From Afipia sp. (lineage in GTDB: Bacteria > Pseudomonadota > Alphaproteobacteria > Rhizobiales > Xanthobacteraceae), in assembly GCA_017308575.1 (NCBI GenBank), contig JAFKEQ010000001.1, positions 1,051,296-1,115,295 on the forward strand: a stretch of DNA of 64,000 bases. The letters run 5' to 3'. This document shows, piece by piece, positions 53,513-64,000 of this stretch. The translations under genes and the position numbers were made by a program. The notes below the pieces were generated by a model. That model was given only the letters and a program-made list of their open reading frames with translations, did not search any database and was not told the origin of the DNA. The first letter of the stretch is position 1, and every line of letters begins with the position of its first letter.

Positions 53513-54715
53513 ATGGTTAACACCAATCCGCTGAAGACCGGCGTCTCCTCGAACGGGGAGCGTGCCCGCGAGGTGGACACCCCGAGTTCTCAGGTGGCGC
53601 TGTTCGGCGCGGACAAGCCGCTGCGGCTCGATTGCGGTGTCGATCTCTCGCCGTTCCAGATCGCCTATCAGGCCTATGGCCAGCTCAACGCGGATCGCTC
53701 CAACGCCATCCTGATCTGCCATGCGCTGACCGGGGACCAGCATGTCGCGAACGTGCATCCCGTCACCGGCAAGCGCGGCTGGTGGGAGACGCTGGTCGGC
53801 CCCGGCAAGCCGATCGACACCGATCGTTATTTCGTCGTGTGCTCGAATGTCATCGGCGGTTGCATGGGCTCGACCGGACCGGCTTCGACCAATCCCGCCA
53901 CCGGCAAGGTCTGGGGACTGGATTTTCCCGTCATCACCATTCCTGACATGGCGCGCGCGCAGGCGATGCTGCTCGATCATCTCGGCATCGAGAAACTGTT
54001 CGCCGTGGTCGGCGGATCGATGGGCGGAATGCAGGCGTTGCAATGGTCGGCGGCCTATCCCGAGCGTGTGTTTGCGACACTGGCGGTGGCGTGCAGCACG
54101 CGGCATTCGGCGCAGAATATCGCCTTCCACGAACTCGGCCGTCAGGCGGTGATGGCCGATCCGGACTGGCGTGGCGGGCGCTATTTCGAAGACGACACGC
54201 ATCCGCGCCGCGGTCTCGGCGTCGCGCGTATGGCCGCGCACATCACCTATCTGTCGGACGCCGCGCTGCACCGGAAATTCGGACGGCGCCTGCAGGATCG
54301 CGAACTGCCGACGTTCTCGTTCGACGCGGATTTCGAAGTGGAGAGCTATCTGCGCCATCAGGGCTCGTCCTTCGTCGAGCGCTTCGACGCCAACAGCTAT
54401 CTCTATCTCACCCGAGCAATGGACTATCTCGACATCGCCGCCGACCACAACGGCGTGCTGGCGGAGGCGTTTCGCGGCACGCGCACGCGCTTCTGCGTGG
54501 TGTCGTTCACCAGCGATTGGCTGTTTCCGACATCGGAATCGCGGGCCGTCGTGCATGCACTGAATGCAACGAGTGCGCGTGTTTCATTTGCCGAGATCGA
54601 GACCGACAGAGGGCACGATGCATTTTTGCTGGATGTGCCGGAATTCATCGATATCTCGCGCGCCTTCCTCGAAGCTGCGGCTTCGGCGCACGGACTGAAT
54701 TCAGCGAGCAGATGA
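53513..54715 (+). CDS. metX: Homoserine O-acyltransferase
   Basis: 400 residues, alpha/beta hydrolase that acylates homoserine for methionine synthesis. [19 protein letters not shown], nucleophile Ser in [14 protein letters not shown], Asp in FTSDWLFPT and His in [15 protein letters not shown] precedes the ATG at 53513. Controlled by the SAM-II element. MetW follows after one base. Confidence 0.96.
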   Translation: MVNTNPLKTGVSSNGERAREVDTPSSQVALFGADKPLRLDCGVDLSPFQIAYQAYGQLNADRSNAILICHALTGDQHVANVHPVTGKRGWWETLVGPGKPIDTDRYFVVCSNVIGGCMGSTGPASTNPATGKVWGLDFPVITIPDMARAQAMLLDHLGIEKLFAVVGGSMGGMQALQWSAAYPERVFATLAVACSTRHSAQNIAFHELGRQAVMADPDWRGGRYFEDDTHPRRGLGVARMAAHITYLSDAALHRKFGRRLQDRELPTFSFDADFEVESYLRHQGSSFVERFDANSYLYLTRAMDYLDIAADHNGVLAEAFRGTRTRFCVVSFTSDWLFPTSESRAVVHALNATSARVSFAEIETDRGHDAFLLDVPEFIDISRAFLEAAASAHGLNSASR

Positions 54716-54716
54716 C

Positions 54717-55376
54717 ATGGCGCTTCACGAACAATCATTCCGGCTGACCGCCGTGCTTCCCGTCAACGAGAGCGGCTATCGCGGTGATCATCTTCTCGTC
54801 GCGCAGATGGTCGAACCGGGATCGCGCGTTCTCGACGTCGGCTGCGGCGAGGGCGATCTGCTGCGCCTCCTTGAATCGCGCGGTGTCGATGGCCGCGGCA
54901 TCGAACTGTCGCGCGAAGGCGTCAACCGCTGCGTCGCCAAGGGCCTCGCGGTGGTGCAGGGCGACGCCGACACCGACCTCGCCAACTATCCCGGCGATGC
55001 CTTCGACTACGTGATCCTGTCGCAGACCCTGCAGGCGACGCGGCAGCCGCGCGTCGTGCTGGAGAATCTTCTGCGCATCGGACAGCGCGCCATCGTGTCG
55101 TTTCCGAATTTCGGCCACTGGCGGATGCGCCTTCAACTGCTGATCAAGGGGCAGATGCCGCGCACCGAGAATCTTCCGGCGACATGGTACGACACGCCCA
55201 ACATTCATTTCTGCACCATCAAGGACTTCGTGCAGCTCTGTAACGAGATCAACGTGAAGATGGAGCGCGCCATCGCGCTCGATCGTTATGGCCGTCCGCT
55301 GCGCTTGAATGCGCCATGGTGGTTCTGGAATATGTTCGGTGAGCAGGGCGTTTTTCTGCTGACGCGCCGCGATTAA
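54717..55376 (+). CDS. metW: Methionine biosynthesis protein MetW
   Basis: 219 residues, methyltransferase-like fold: SRVLDVGCGEGDLLRLLESR, GRGIELSREGVNRCVAKGLAVVQGDADTDL, YVILSQTLQATRQP, FPNFGHWRMRLQLL and FCTIKDF. In many alpha- and betaproteobacteria MetW acts with MetX as activator of acyltransferase activity. Adjacent to metX by one base, so coexpressed. Confidence 0.95.
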   Translation: MALHEQSFRLTAVLPVNESGYRGDHLLVAQMVEPGSRVLDVGCGEGDLLRLLESRGVDGRGIELSREGVNRCVAKGLAVVQGDADTDLANYPGDAFDYVILSQTLQATRQPRVVLENLLRIGQRAIVSFPNFGHWRMRLQLLIKGQMPRTENLPATWYDTPNIHFCTIKDFVQLCNEINVKMERAIALDRYGRPLRLNAPWWFWNMFGEQGVFLLTRRD

Positions 55377-55573
55377 GATTATCGGCTGGAATAGGGCACT
55401 TCTCGCACGATTTTCGCCACGCTGCGTTCATCTTTTTTGCATGCGATGCATGGCTGCTGCCATTTCATGCAGGCCTGTTGTCGTTTTTTCGCCACATCGA
55501 GACTCGTTTTACCTCCCGTGATTATCGATCCACTCGGGGTCGGTGGAAAATGGGGGTGTAACGAGGATTATGG

Positions 55574-56188
55574 ATGACTCTAACTAGTGCGTTTCGTCGG
55601 CCTGTTGGGCTTACTGCTATTGCGTTGTGCTCACTGGCAATCGTCGCGACTGCGACACCGGCTTCGGCGAGGCCTCATCACGGTGCAAGCCGTCATCATC
55701 ACGCCTATCATTCCCGCCATCACGTCAAGACGTATCATGGTCATCGCAAGCGCCATCATGTGCGCCGCGGCCGATACGTCGTGAATGATGTGCAGGCGGA
55801 GCCTGCGTCGTCGCAGGGCTTTGGCGGCTTCGGTGCATCGAATATCGTTGCAGAAGCACGGCGCTATATCGGCAGCGGCAATCCGACTGGCCGCGCGAGC
55901 CTGTGGTGCGCGCGCTTCATGAACATGGTGCTGGAGCGCTCGGGGCACAAAGGCACCGGCTCGGACATGGCGCGTTCGTTTGCCAGCTATGGCCACCGCA
56001 TTTCCGGTCCGCAGGTCGGCGCCATCGCCGTTATGTCGCGTGGACGCCGCGGCGGCCATGTCGGCGTTGTCAGCGGCATCGATGCCAAGGGCAATCCGAT
56101 CGTGATCTCCGGCAATCACGGCCACCGCGTCGCCGAGGCGACATATTCCCGCGGTCGCATCTACGCCTACGTCATGCCGTCCAGCTGA
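55574..56188 (+). CDS. TIGR02594/CHAP-like exported protein
   Basis: 204 residues. Signal peptide to ASARP, then a His-rich basic region (SRHHHAYHSRHHVKTYHGH) and a CHAP-like amidase domain: catalytic Cys 112 in ASLWCARFMNMVLERSGHKG, His 162 in GGHVGVVSGID and Asn 181 in VISGNHGH. Likely peptidoglycan hydrolase. The His-rich part may bind metal (inference). GAGG precedes the ATG. The 197 bases upstream hold no gene. Confidence 0.85.
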   Translation: MTLTSAFRRPVGLTAIALCSLAIVATATPASARPHHGASRHHHAYHSRHHVKTYHGHRKRHHVRRGRYVVNDVQAEPASSQGFGGFGASNIVAEARRYIGSGNPTGRASLWCARFMNMVLERSGHKGTGSDMARSFASYGHRISGPQVGAIAVMSRGRRGGHVGVVSGIDAKGNPIVISGNHGHRVAEATYSRGRIYAYVMPSS

Positions 56189-56196
56189 GGCGGTCC

Positions 56197-56238
56197 GAAT
56201 GCCCCGGTCGCGCAGGCGGCCGGGGCATTCGTCATTTT
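56197..56238 (+). terminator. Terminator-like hairpin
   Basis: Stem GAATGCCCCGG (56197-56207) / CCGGGGCATTC (56220-56230), 12-base loop, followed by GTCATTTTCT. T tract is short, so efficiency is uncertain. Confidence 0.7.
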
Positions 56239-56420
56239 CTGAGGGACGAATTTTTAGCCCTGCCTCTTTCACAGGCGGATCAGGGTTCCCACATTCGGTT
56301 GCAGGCGGGCGCAGTCCAGCCACCGTCCCGGGTTGAGGAATGTCAATGCCGGCGGCGGAACCCCATTGAAGATGCCAATTCCGTGCCTTCGGGGCGGAAC
56401 GGCAGGCTGAGGGAAACCGA

Positions 56421-59060
<2,640 letters not shown>

Positions 59061-59100
59061 CGTTGAGACGATTCCCGGCGACTTTGACGGGGCAGGACTT

Positions 59101-60687
59101 TTATAGTCCTACCCCGTTGCCTTTGGCGGTCGCGACATTTCGAATGTCATAGACCAGAAGCTGAATGCCAAACGTGCCGCCGATCAGGTCTGTCGGGCTG
59201 GTTTCTTCGTGGATGGGCGTGAGGCGTGAAAATATACTCTGATAGAATTCCTTTCGCGCGATGGTATCTGCCGTCAGCTTTGCGACCGGATCGATGAAGC
59301 GAGCAAAATTCATGCTGGAGATAACGATGTGCGTGAATCCTTGTTCGCGAAGAGAGGCGAGAGAGCCTGCTATGGCGAGATGAAAAAACGGTCTTTCGAT
59401 CGAGCGTCCGACAGACGGTAATGTCTGATCCAAAGCCAGCATTTGTTCAGTCGGAAGGCCGGCGTAAAACTCCGCTGCTATCTTGGCATCCGGCGGCAGG
59501 TTCTCCGCGATCCATGCGCGAAGCCGGGTGCGGGCGTCCTGCTGCAGGTCGTGGAATGTCGTTGTAAATGTAGCAATCGTGGACACGCCTCCGATGAGGA
59601 GTGCAAGTGTCGCGATGATCTGCACGGCGCGGCTTGATCGTGGCGATGACGCGGCCGAAGCCGCAATCCAGACGGCGGCCACGATCGCAAGGACTGCGGC
59701 TGGCAGAACGTATCGCTCGGTTATAACCGCCGACAATGAAATCATCGCCAGTTGCAGCAATGGCGTGAATATCACGACAGCATCCATCGCCGTGAGAGCG
59801 GACGCTTTTTCGATGCCGCACCTCTGAATGACGAGTCGTCGCCAGAGTAAGGCTAGCATGCCTGCCACCCAGATTCCGACAATGGCAGCAGGCGTAATGC
59901 GCCAGAAGAGCAGGAGCGCATAGGCCGATTTCATGCCACGGGAAACACCGTCATGGCTGGTTGCGACGTGCTTGATCTGCCTGAAGAGTCCGGTTTCAAG
60001 GCTGGAATGTCCAATGATACCTGCGCTGTTGATGGCCACGAAGACGAGTATGACGCAGAGCAGAAACCTTGCGCTTTCCATCCATCGAACGCGTTTTGAA
60101 ATGAGAATAGCGATGGCGGGCACTATCATGATGCCGCCGACATATTTAGCTGCGGCCGCCAGCCCCACTGCGGCCCCCAGAAGAGCGATGTTGCGGGGTT
60201 TGGCATCGGTGTCGACGGACTGGATGGCAAGCATGACGAGGGCGATCCCCATCATCAGCGTGGCTTCTTCCTTGAAGAAGTGAGCCCTGATGAACATGAG
60301 GGGCGTCAATGCGATCAGAATTGTGGTTACAATTCCGAATAGAATTCCGAAGCGCCGCGCTATGAGGAGACCGAAAATACTGGCTGCGAGAGCAGCCGTA
60401 GCGATGGAAACGAAACGGCCGGCGAGCACGGTATCCCTGATGGACTGGTCGAGCGGCAGCAAAGCATGAAATAGCGTCGCCAAACGGAGCATCAGCAGCG
60501 GGTGATTGAAATTATAGTCACCGGTCTGAATCTGAGATGCTTTGGCGATTTCGTCAGGATGCCAGTAAACCGGAAATCCTATGTTGATCGCATTGAGGGC
60601 GCAGCCTCCGGCGAAAATCAATGCGAAGACAACGACCGGAAGCCATGGCCGGATGTTGACATTCGATCGGCCCGGCGGCGTAGGCAT
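59101..60687 (-). CDS. GT-C type membrane glycosyltransferase (ArnT/PMT-like)
   Basis: 528 residues, about eleven membrane helices. After the first helix the loop contains VYWHPDEIAKASQI, with the acidic HPDE of GT-C enzymes that use lipid-phosphate sugars, and a second loop has RAHFFKEEATLM. A soluble C-terminal part follows (AWIAENLPPDAKIAAEFYAG). Acceptor and sugar unknown. Composition is visibly more AT-rich than its neighbours, and no polysaccharide cluster surrounds it, which hints at separate acquisition. Confidence 0.82.
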   Translation of the reverse strand: MPTPPGRSNVNIRPWLPVVVFALIFAGGCALNAINIGFPVYWHPDEIAKASQIQTGDYNFNHPLLMLRLATLFHALLPLDQSIRDTVLAGRFVSIATAALAASIFGLLIARRFGILFGIVTTILIALTPLMFIRAHFFKEEATLMMGIALVMLAIQSVDTDAKPRNIALLGAAVGLAAAAKYVGGIMIVPAIAILISKRVRWMESARFLLCVILVFVAINSAGIIGHSSLETGLFRQIKHVATSHDGVSRGMKSAYALLLFWRITPAAIVGIWVAGMLALLWRRLVIQRCGIEKASALTAMDAVVIFTPLLQLAMISLSAVITERYVLPAAVLAIVAAVWIAASAASSPRSSRAVQIIATLALLIGGVSTIATFTTTFHDLQQDARTRLRAWIAENLPPDAKIAAEFYAGLPTEQMLALDQTLPSVGRSIERPFFHLAIAGSLASLREQGFTHIVISSMNFARFIDPVAKLTADTIARKEFYQSIFSRLTPIHEETSPTDLIGGTFGIQLLVYDIRNVATAKGNGVGL

Positions 60688-60931
60688 CGCTCTTCATCCC
60701 TCGCAAAACTGCAATTTCGATGTGCAGGTGGCGATATCGCGCATTAATCGCAGGCACGGCCGCATCTGCCCCGCCCGCAAAATTTGATGGTTCGCTATTT
60801 GATTCTCCGCATTTTCATGTGGAGGAATATTCGTGGATGAGATTGGTAGGCAACGAGGGGTGCCAATGCAACATGCGCGGCATCAGCCGTGCTGTGATGC
60901 ATCGTGTCACGCGCAGGACATCGTCAGATCG

Positions 60932-62959
60932 TCAACGAGTGCCGGCCTGCGCCGTTTTCTGGCCCTTGCCGGCCTGGGGCTGCGGACGGTTGCCGCCGGG
61001 CCGGCTGTTGACGAGGGCGTCAAGCCGGTCGCGTTCAGCTTCGAAGCTTGTCAGCACGGTGCCGTCGAGCGAGCGCCCGCGCGGCAGCTTGACGCGCATC
61101 GGATCGACGAAGCGGCCGTTGACCAGAATTTCGTAGTGGACGTGGGCGCCGGTCGAAAGGCCTGTCGAGCCGACGAAGCCGATCACCTGGCCCTGCCGCA
61201 CGCGCTTGCCGGGCTCCATCCCCTTGGCGAACGCCGTCATGTGGCCGTAGGCGGTTTCATATCCGTTCGGATGCTTGAGGCGGATATACTTGCCGTAGCC
61301 GCCTTCCCAGCCGGCCTTTTCAACGGTGCCGTTACCGGATGCGAAGATCGGCGTGCCGTAAGGCGCGGCCCAGTCCACACCGGTGTGCATTTTGGTGTAG
61401 CCGAGGATCGGATGGCGGCGGCCGCCGAAGCCGGAGCGCATCACGGCATTGTTGACGGGCTTGCGCACCAGGAATTTCTTCGCGCTCTTGCCAGTCTCGT
61501 CATAGTAGTCGACGACGGAATCGTCCGGTGTCTGGAAACGATAGTACTTCTTGGTTTCGCCGCCGATGGTGAGCGAGGCGAAGAGCACCTCGGACTTTTC
61601 GTTGGTGGGGGTGCCTTCGTCGTCGCCGGCGAAGAAGACCTCGAACGAATCGCCCGCCTGCGCCCTGCGCTGGAAATCGATATCGTAGGAGTAGATGCGG
61701 ATCATGTCCTCGATGACGGATGTCGGAACCTTGTTGCGTAGCGCGGTCTCGTAGATGCTCTGGTAGAGCCGCACGCCGGTGCCGTCATCCTCCTCGTCGT
61801 CATCGTCGCTGCTGTTGCTGGCGGTTTCGGTGGCGGTGTTGAAGCTCTGCGGATCGACGGCGACGTATTTGCCGAGATCGGAGAGGGCGGCGACAGCTTC
61901 GATGGTCGAATCGCTGGCGACGATGACGCGCACAGGCTGCTGGCGAAGCTGGCCGGGGCCCGTGCCAGCCATCAGGATGCGCAGTTTCTGGCCTTCTTTC
62001 AGGCCACCATCGCGGCCGCGGGCGCCGAGATTGTTGGCAATCGCCAGCGCCTCGCCCGGCGTCGCGCCGAGATCGCGCAGGATGCTCTGGACCGTGTCGC
62101 CTTTTTTGACGACGTGAATCTTTTCGCCGCTGGCGTTGCCGCCGGTGATCTGATCCTTGGTCTTGGCCAGCAGGGTCACGTTTTCCGGCACCACGCGGGC
62201 TTCAAAACCGGCGTAGGGATCTGGCGTGCCTTCGGCGGCATAGGCCATCTTGAAATCGGTCGGCGTGTTCGAGGCATAGCGAACGGCGCTGTTGCCGCGC
62301 CAGCTCGATGCATCGCGCACCCGCATCAGAACGTCGTCGATCGCGACGCTGGCGGCGATTCTCGCGCGCGGCAGCACCGTGGTGAGGTCGCGCGTGACGA
62401 ACGAAACCTCGGCATCGGGCTCGGCGGCCTGCTGCTCGTTACCATCGGCCGAAGTCGGCGATCCGACGTCGGTCAGAAGGCGCTGCGCGTTGAATGGCGG
62501 CACTTTGGAAGAAAGATCGCTGGTGGTCAGCGACAGGTTACCGGCGATTCGGATAAATGGCCGGACGCGCATCACGTCGCGCCCGCCGGCCCGCACGGCG
62601 GTGGACACGCGGATCACCTGGCGTGCTGCGGCCGATTCGCTTGGCGGCGGAAGACGGTCGCTCTTGCGGGCGACGGCGCCCCTGTCATTAGCGCCGAAGG
62701 CTCCGCGCAGCGCGCCTTCGACGCGCTCGGGCACCTTCGCGAAAGTCATTTCACCATCGAGAGATGCGAAAACGGCGCCGCCGATCAGAGCCGCGCCGCA
62801 CAGACCGGTGAGAATCGTGCCGCTGAACCACTGTACGGAAACGCGGCGGCGGTCGATGACCGCGGCTTCCGTTCCGTCCACCGATAGCGGGGGCTCATGG
62901 CCAAGATCGATGATCCCGGCACGTCCATAGTGTCCCCCGCGTGACGTTCCGTGATTCAA
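60932..62959 (-). CDS. M23-family peptidoglycan DD-metallopeptidase with LysM-like region
   Basis: 675 residues. N-terminal membrane anchor (VQWFSGTILTGLCGAALIGGAVFA), a long extracytoplasmic region, a LysM-like segment (IHVVKKGDTVQSILRDLGAT), an acidic DDDDEEDD stretch, and a C-terminal LytM domain with zinc ligands in HPILGYTKMHTGVDWAAPYG and HVHYEI. Cleaves peptide cross-links. TTG 62959 is the likely start (GGGGGAC upstream); no ATG fits the conserved N-terminus. Divergent from the rrn operon. Confidence 0.9.
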   Translation of the reverse strand: MNHGTSRGGHYGRAGIIDLGHEPPLSVDGTEAAVIDRRRVSVQWFSGTILTGLCGAALIGGAVFASLDGEMTFAKVPERVEGALRGAFGANDRGAVARKSDRLPPPSESAAARQVIRVSTAVRAGGRDVMRVRPFIRIAGNLSLTTSDLSSKVPPFNAQRLLTDVGSPTSADGNEQQAAEPDAEVSFVTRDLTTVLPRARIAASVAIDDVLMRVRDASSWRGNSAVRYASNTPTDFKMAYAAEGTPDPYAGFEARVVPENVTLLAKTKDQITGGNASGEKIHVVKKGDTVQSILRDLGATPGEALAIANNLGARGRDGGLKEGQKLRILMAGTGPGQLRQQPVRVIVASDSTIEAVAALSDLGKYVAVDPQSFNTATETASNSSDDDDEEDDGTGVRLYQSIYETALRNKVPTSVIEDMIRIYSYDIDFQRRAQAGDSFEVFFAGDDEGTPTNEKSEVLFASLTIGGETKKYYRFQTPDDSVVDYYDETGKSAKKFLVRKPVNNAVMRSGFGGRRHPILGYTKMHTGVDWAAPYGTPIFASGNGTVEKAGWEGGYGKYIRLKHPNGYETAYGHMTAFAKGMEPGKRVRQGQVIGFVGSTGLSTGAHVHYEILVNGRFVDPMRVKLPRGRSLDGTVLTSFEAERDRLDALVNSRPGGNRPQPQAGKGQKTAQAGTR

Positions 62960-63380
62960 AACCGCCGTCCCCCAAGTCGTCCAAACCGTCTCGGCCTTCT
63001 TCGTGGCCTTCTTAAGTCCATTTGGCGTTCAAGCGGCCGCCAGGACGCTTTTCAGCATGTTGTCCCGGATGAAGCCACCCGGCCTTATAGTCCGTCAGTC
63101 GGCTTATCCGCACTATCTTCGGCATTTATCAGGCCGATGGCGAGCTAGTGAGCGCCGATCCCATGAATCGTGCCGACCTTTCCGGGCTCGAAATGCCCGA
63201 TGGGTTCCGAAGTCGCCTCGAATCCCGAACCGGCCGGAAAAAATTATACGATTATTTGCCCGGGCGGGGCACCTTTCCTGTGCAAGACATCGCCGGGATG
63301 TCGCTCCGGTGCGGTCACAAGGCCTGATAAATAAGGACTTCTCGCCGATTCAGTTTTCTTTGGTGCGTTGCGACGATTTT
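62960..63380. other. Long non-coding region upstream of the rRNA promoter
   Basis: No gene, RNA or repeat that I can support. One frame through it (63003-63566) is open for 187 codons but is rich in Arg/Ser and runs through the rRNA promoter and leader, so I do not call it. The stretch probably holds regulatory sites of the rrn operon and of the divergent peptidase. Confidence 0.5.
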
Positions 63381-63422
63381 TTGACAAGGCCGTTGACAGG
63401 ATCGGATGGCAGGGCCTATAAG
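63381..63422 (+). promoter_or_regulatory. rRNA operon promoter
   Basis: TTGACA at 63393-63398, an 18-base spacer and TATAAG at 63417-63422: a near-consensus housekeeping promoter. A second TTGACA lies 12 bases upstream at 63381. The distance to 16S leaves a leader of about 430 bases. Confidence 0.82.
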
Positions 63423-63556
63423 ACGGCCACTGAGCGCGGCGGCGCCGGGGCCCACGGGTCCAGGCAAGCTTCCGCGTCGGGTCAGCTTCTCTCCACAGCG
63501 AGTGAACAAACAGCCGATAGTTGTCGGTTGTCATTCGGCGTCGGATGGATAGCGTG

Positions 63557-63640
63557 GTCTCTTTAAGTAGAGACATTCGAGATTTTCGCCCAGCCATGGG
63601 CGAATGAAACCCTCGGGTTTCGGGCTGTTTGACAAGTAAA
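63557..63640 (+). promoter_or_regulatory. rRNA leader with hairpins and boxA-like antitermination site
   Basis: Hairpin GTCTCT (63557-63562) / AGAGAC (63569-63574), hairpin TTCGCCCA (63585-63592) / TGGGCGAA (63597-63604), then GGCTGTTTGACAA (63623-63635), which matches 10 of 13 positions of the enteric boxA. Such sites load Nus factors on rRNA transcripts. Confidence 0.65.
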
Positions 63641-63860
63641 GATGAAGAAAGAGAAACGTGGACGGCGGAGTCCTTGCGGGTCTCGGGTTTGAGAGCTTCG
63701 GCTTTCAGGTCGGGACCGGACGAAAGACTTCGGCGGTACACGTTTCAAAGGTTACACCATCGTTGTCAGCGATGTGAATCGCAGACAGCAAGTTAGTTTC
63801 GGCTAACAATGGTGGGACCTCGTCAAACGTTGTGATCAGCCGGTTTAAAGTTTCAAGTCC

Positions 63861-64000
63861 AACTTGAGAGTTTGATCCTGGCTCAGAGCGAACGCTGGCG
63901 GCAGGCTTAACACATGCAAGTCGAACGGGCGTAGCAATACGTCAGTGGCAGACGGGTGAGTAACGCGTGGGAACGTACCTTTTGGTTCGGAACAACACAG
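63861..64000 (+). rRNA. rrs: 16S ribosomal RNA, 5' part (cut by window edge)
   Basis: Begins AACTTGAGAGTTTGATCCTGG and continues CTCAGAGCGAACGCTGGCGG, the universal 27F region, followed by CATGCAAGTCGAACGGGCGT and GGCAGACGGGTGAGTAACGC. The V1 sequence is short, as in Bradyrhizobium relatives. Exact mature 5' end is uncertain by a few bases. Confidence 0.97.

Noticed and set aside
56240..56420. Heat-shock (RpoH) promoter of clpB
   Set aside because: TTGAGG and CCCCAT can be seen, but the 22-base spacing is too long and no CIRCE palindrome is present; not reliable enough to annotate.
63003..63566. 187-codon plus-strand frame before the rRNA operon
   Set aside because: Runs through the rRNA promoter and leader, is rich in Arg/Ser, and has no ribosome binding site or family match.

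Overview
The window is GC-rich alphaproteobacterial chromosome. The partial 16S rRNA at the right edge, the TlpA and TIGR02302-type proteins, the argH-lptM-lysA order and the many Ala/Lys/Pro-rich tails all point to the Bradyrhizobium / Rhodopseudomonas / Afipia / Nitrobacter group (Nitrobacteraceae). I cannot fix the genus. Most of the sequence is housekeeping chromosome. I see no prophage, plasmid backbone, CRISPR array, insertion sequence or biosynthetic island.

Layout. 0-9 kb: truncated D,D-carboxypeptidase, NdvA-type glucan exporter, a six-helix chemoreceptor translationally coupled to a small exported protein, a large exported protein with a possible Cys-His-Asp site, and an orphan solute-binding protein. 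Non-coding hairpin repeats lie between these. 9-20 kb: small exported proteins, a HisE-like pyrophosphohydrolase, a DedA/YqaA protein, nitronate monooxygenase, a thioesterase, a GrlR-like protein, tRNA-Leu(CAA), DsbB, an AbrB-type membrane protein, two PsiF-like proteins, an LssY_C protein, LrgA-LrgB and a PAS protein. 20-30 kb: DUF488, HNH nuclease, DUF2855, AlkA, GluQ, a soluble hybrid histidine kinase, YihY/BrkB, a HIG1-like protein, cobalamin adenosyltransferase, EtfBA, 3-hydroxybutyryl-CoA dehydrogenase and a short YjfB-like gene. 30-42 kb: an ArsR-SRPBCC-DUF1428-VOC cluster, TlpA, argH-lptM-lysA, a Bug-type binding protein, a TIGR02302 protein and a second ArsR-VOC-SRPBCC cluster. 42-50 kb: SDR, Bcr/CflA exporter, CpdR-like receiver with a zinc-ribbon protein, FtsE-FtsX, YdcF, PlsC, ChaC and DUF2125. 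50-64 kb: chorismate mutase-hisC-tyrC operon, a SAM-II riboswitch controlling metX-metW, a CHAP-like protein, ClpB, a GT-C glycosyltransferase of visibly different composition, an M23 peptidase, then the rrn promoter, leader and start of 16S rRNA.

Functional groups. Envelope: D,D-carboxypeptidase, M23 and CHAP-like hydrolases, FtsEX, NdvA, LptM, PlsC, LrgAB. Extracytoplasmic thiol chemistry: DsbB, TlpA. Amino acids: argH, lysA, CM-hisC-tyrC, metXW. Electron transfer and fatty acid/C4 metabolism: EtfBA with Hbd.

The most unusual signal is non-coding. At two distant intergenic sites (11548-11716 and 34184-34341) there is the same composite element: two long mirror-image palindromes 12-14 nt apart, each with one three-base T/A bulge in the same relative place. 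The arm sequences differ between copies but stay complementary. A partial third copy follows lptM. A second, three-hairpin repeat family is present as two inverted copies at 3642 and 7857. Both look like REP/BIME-type elements, but I could not check either against a database.
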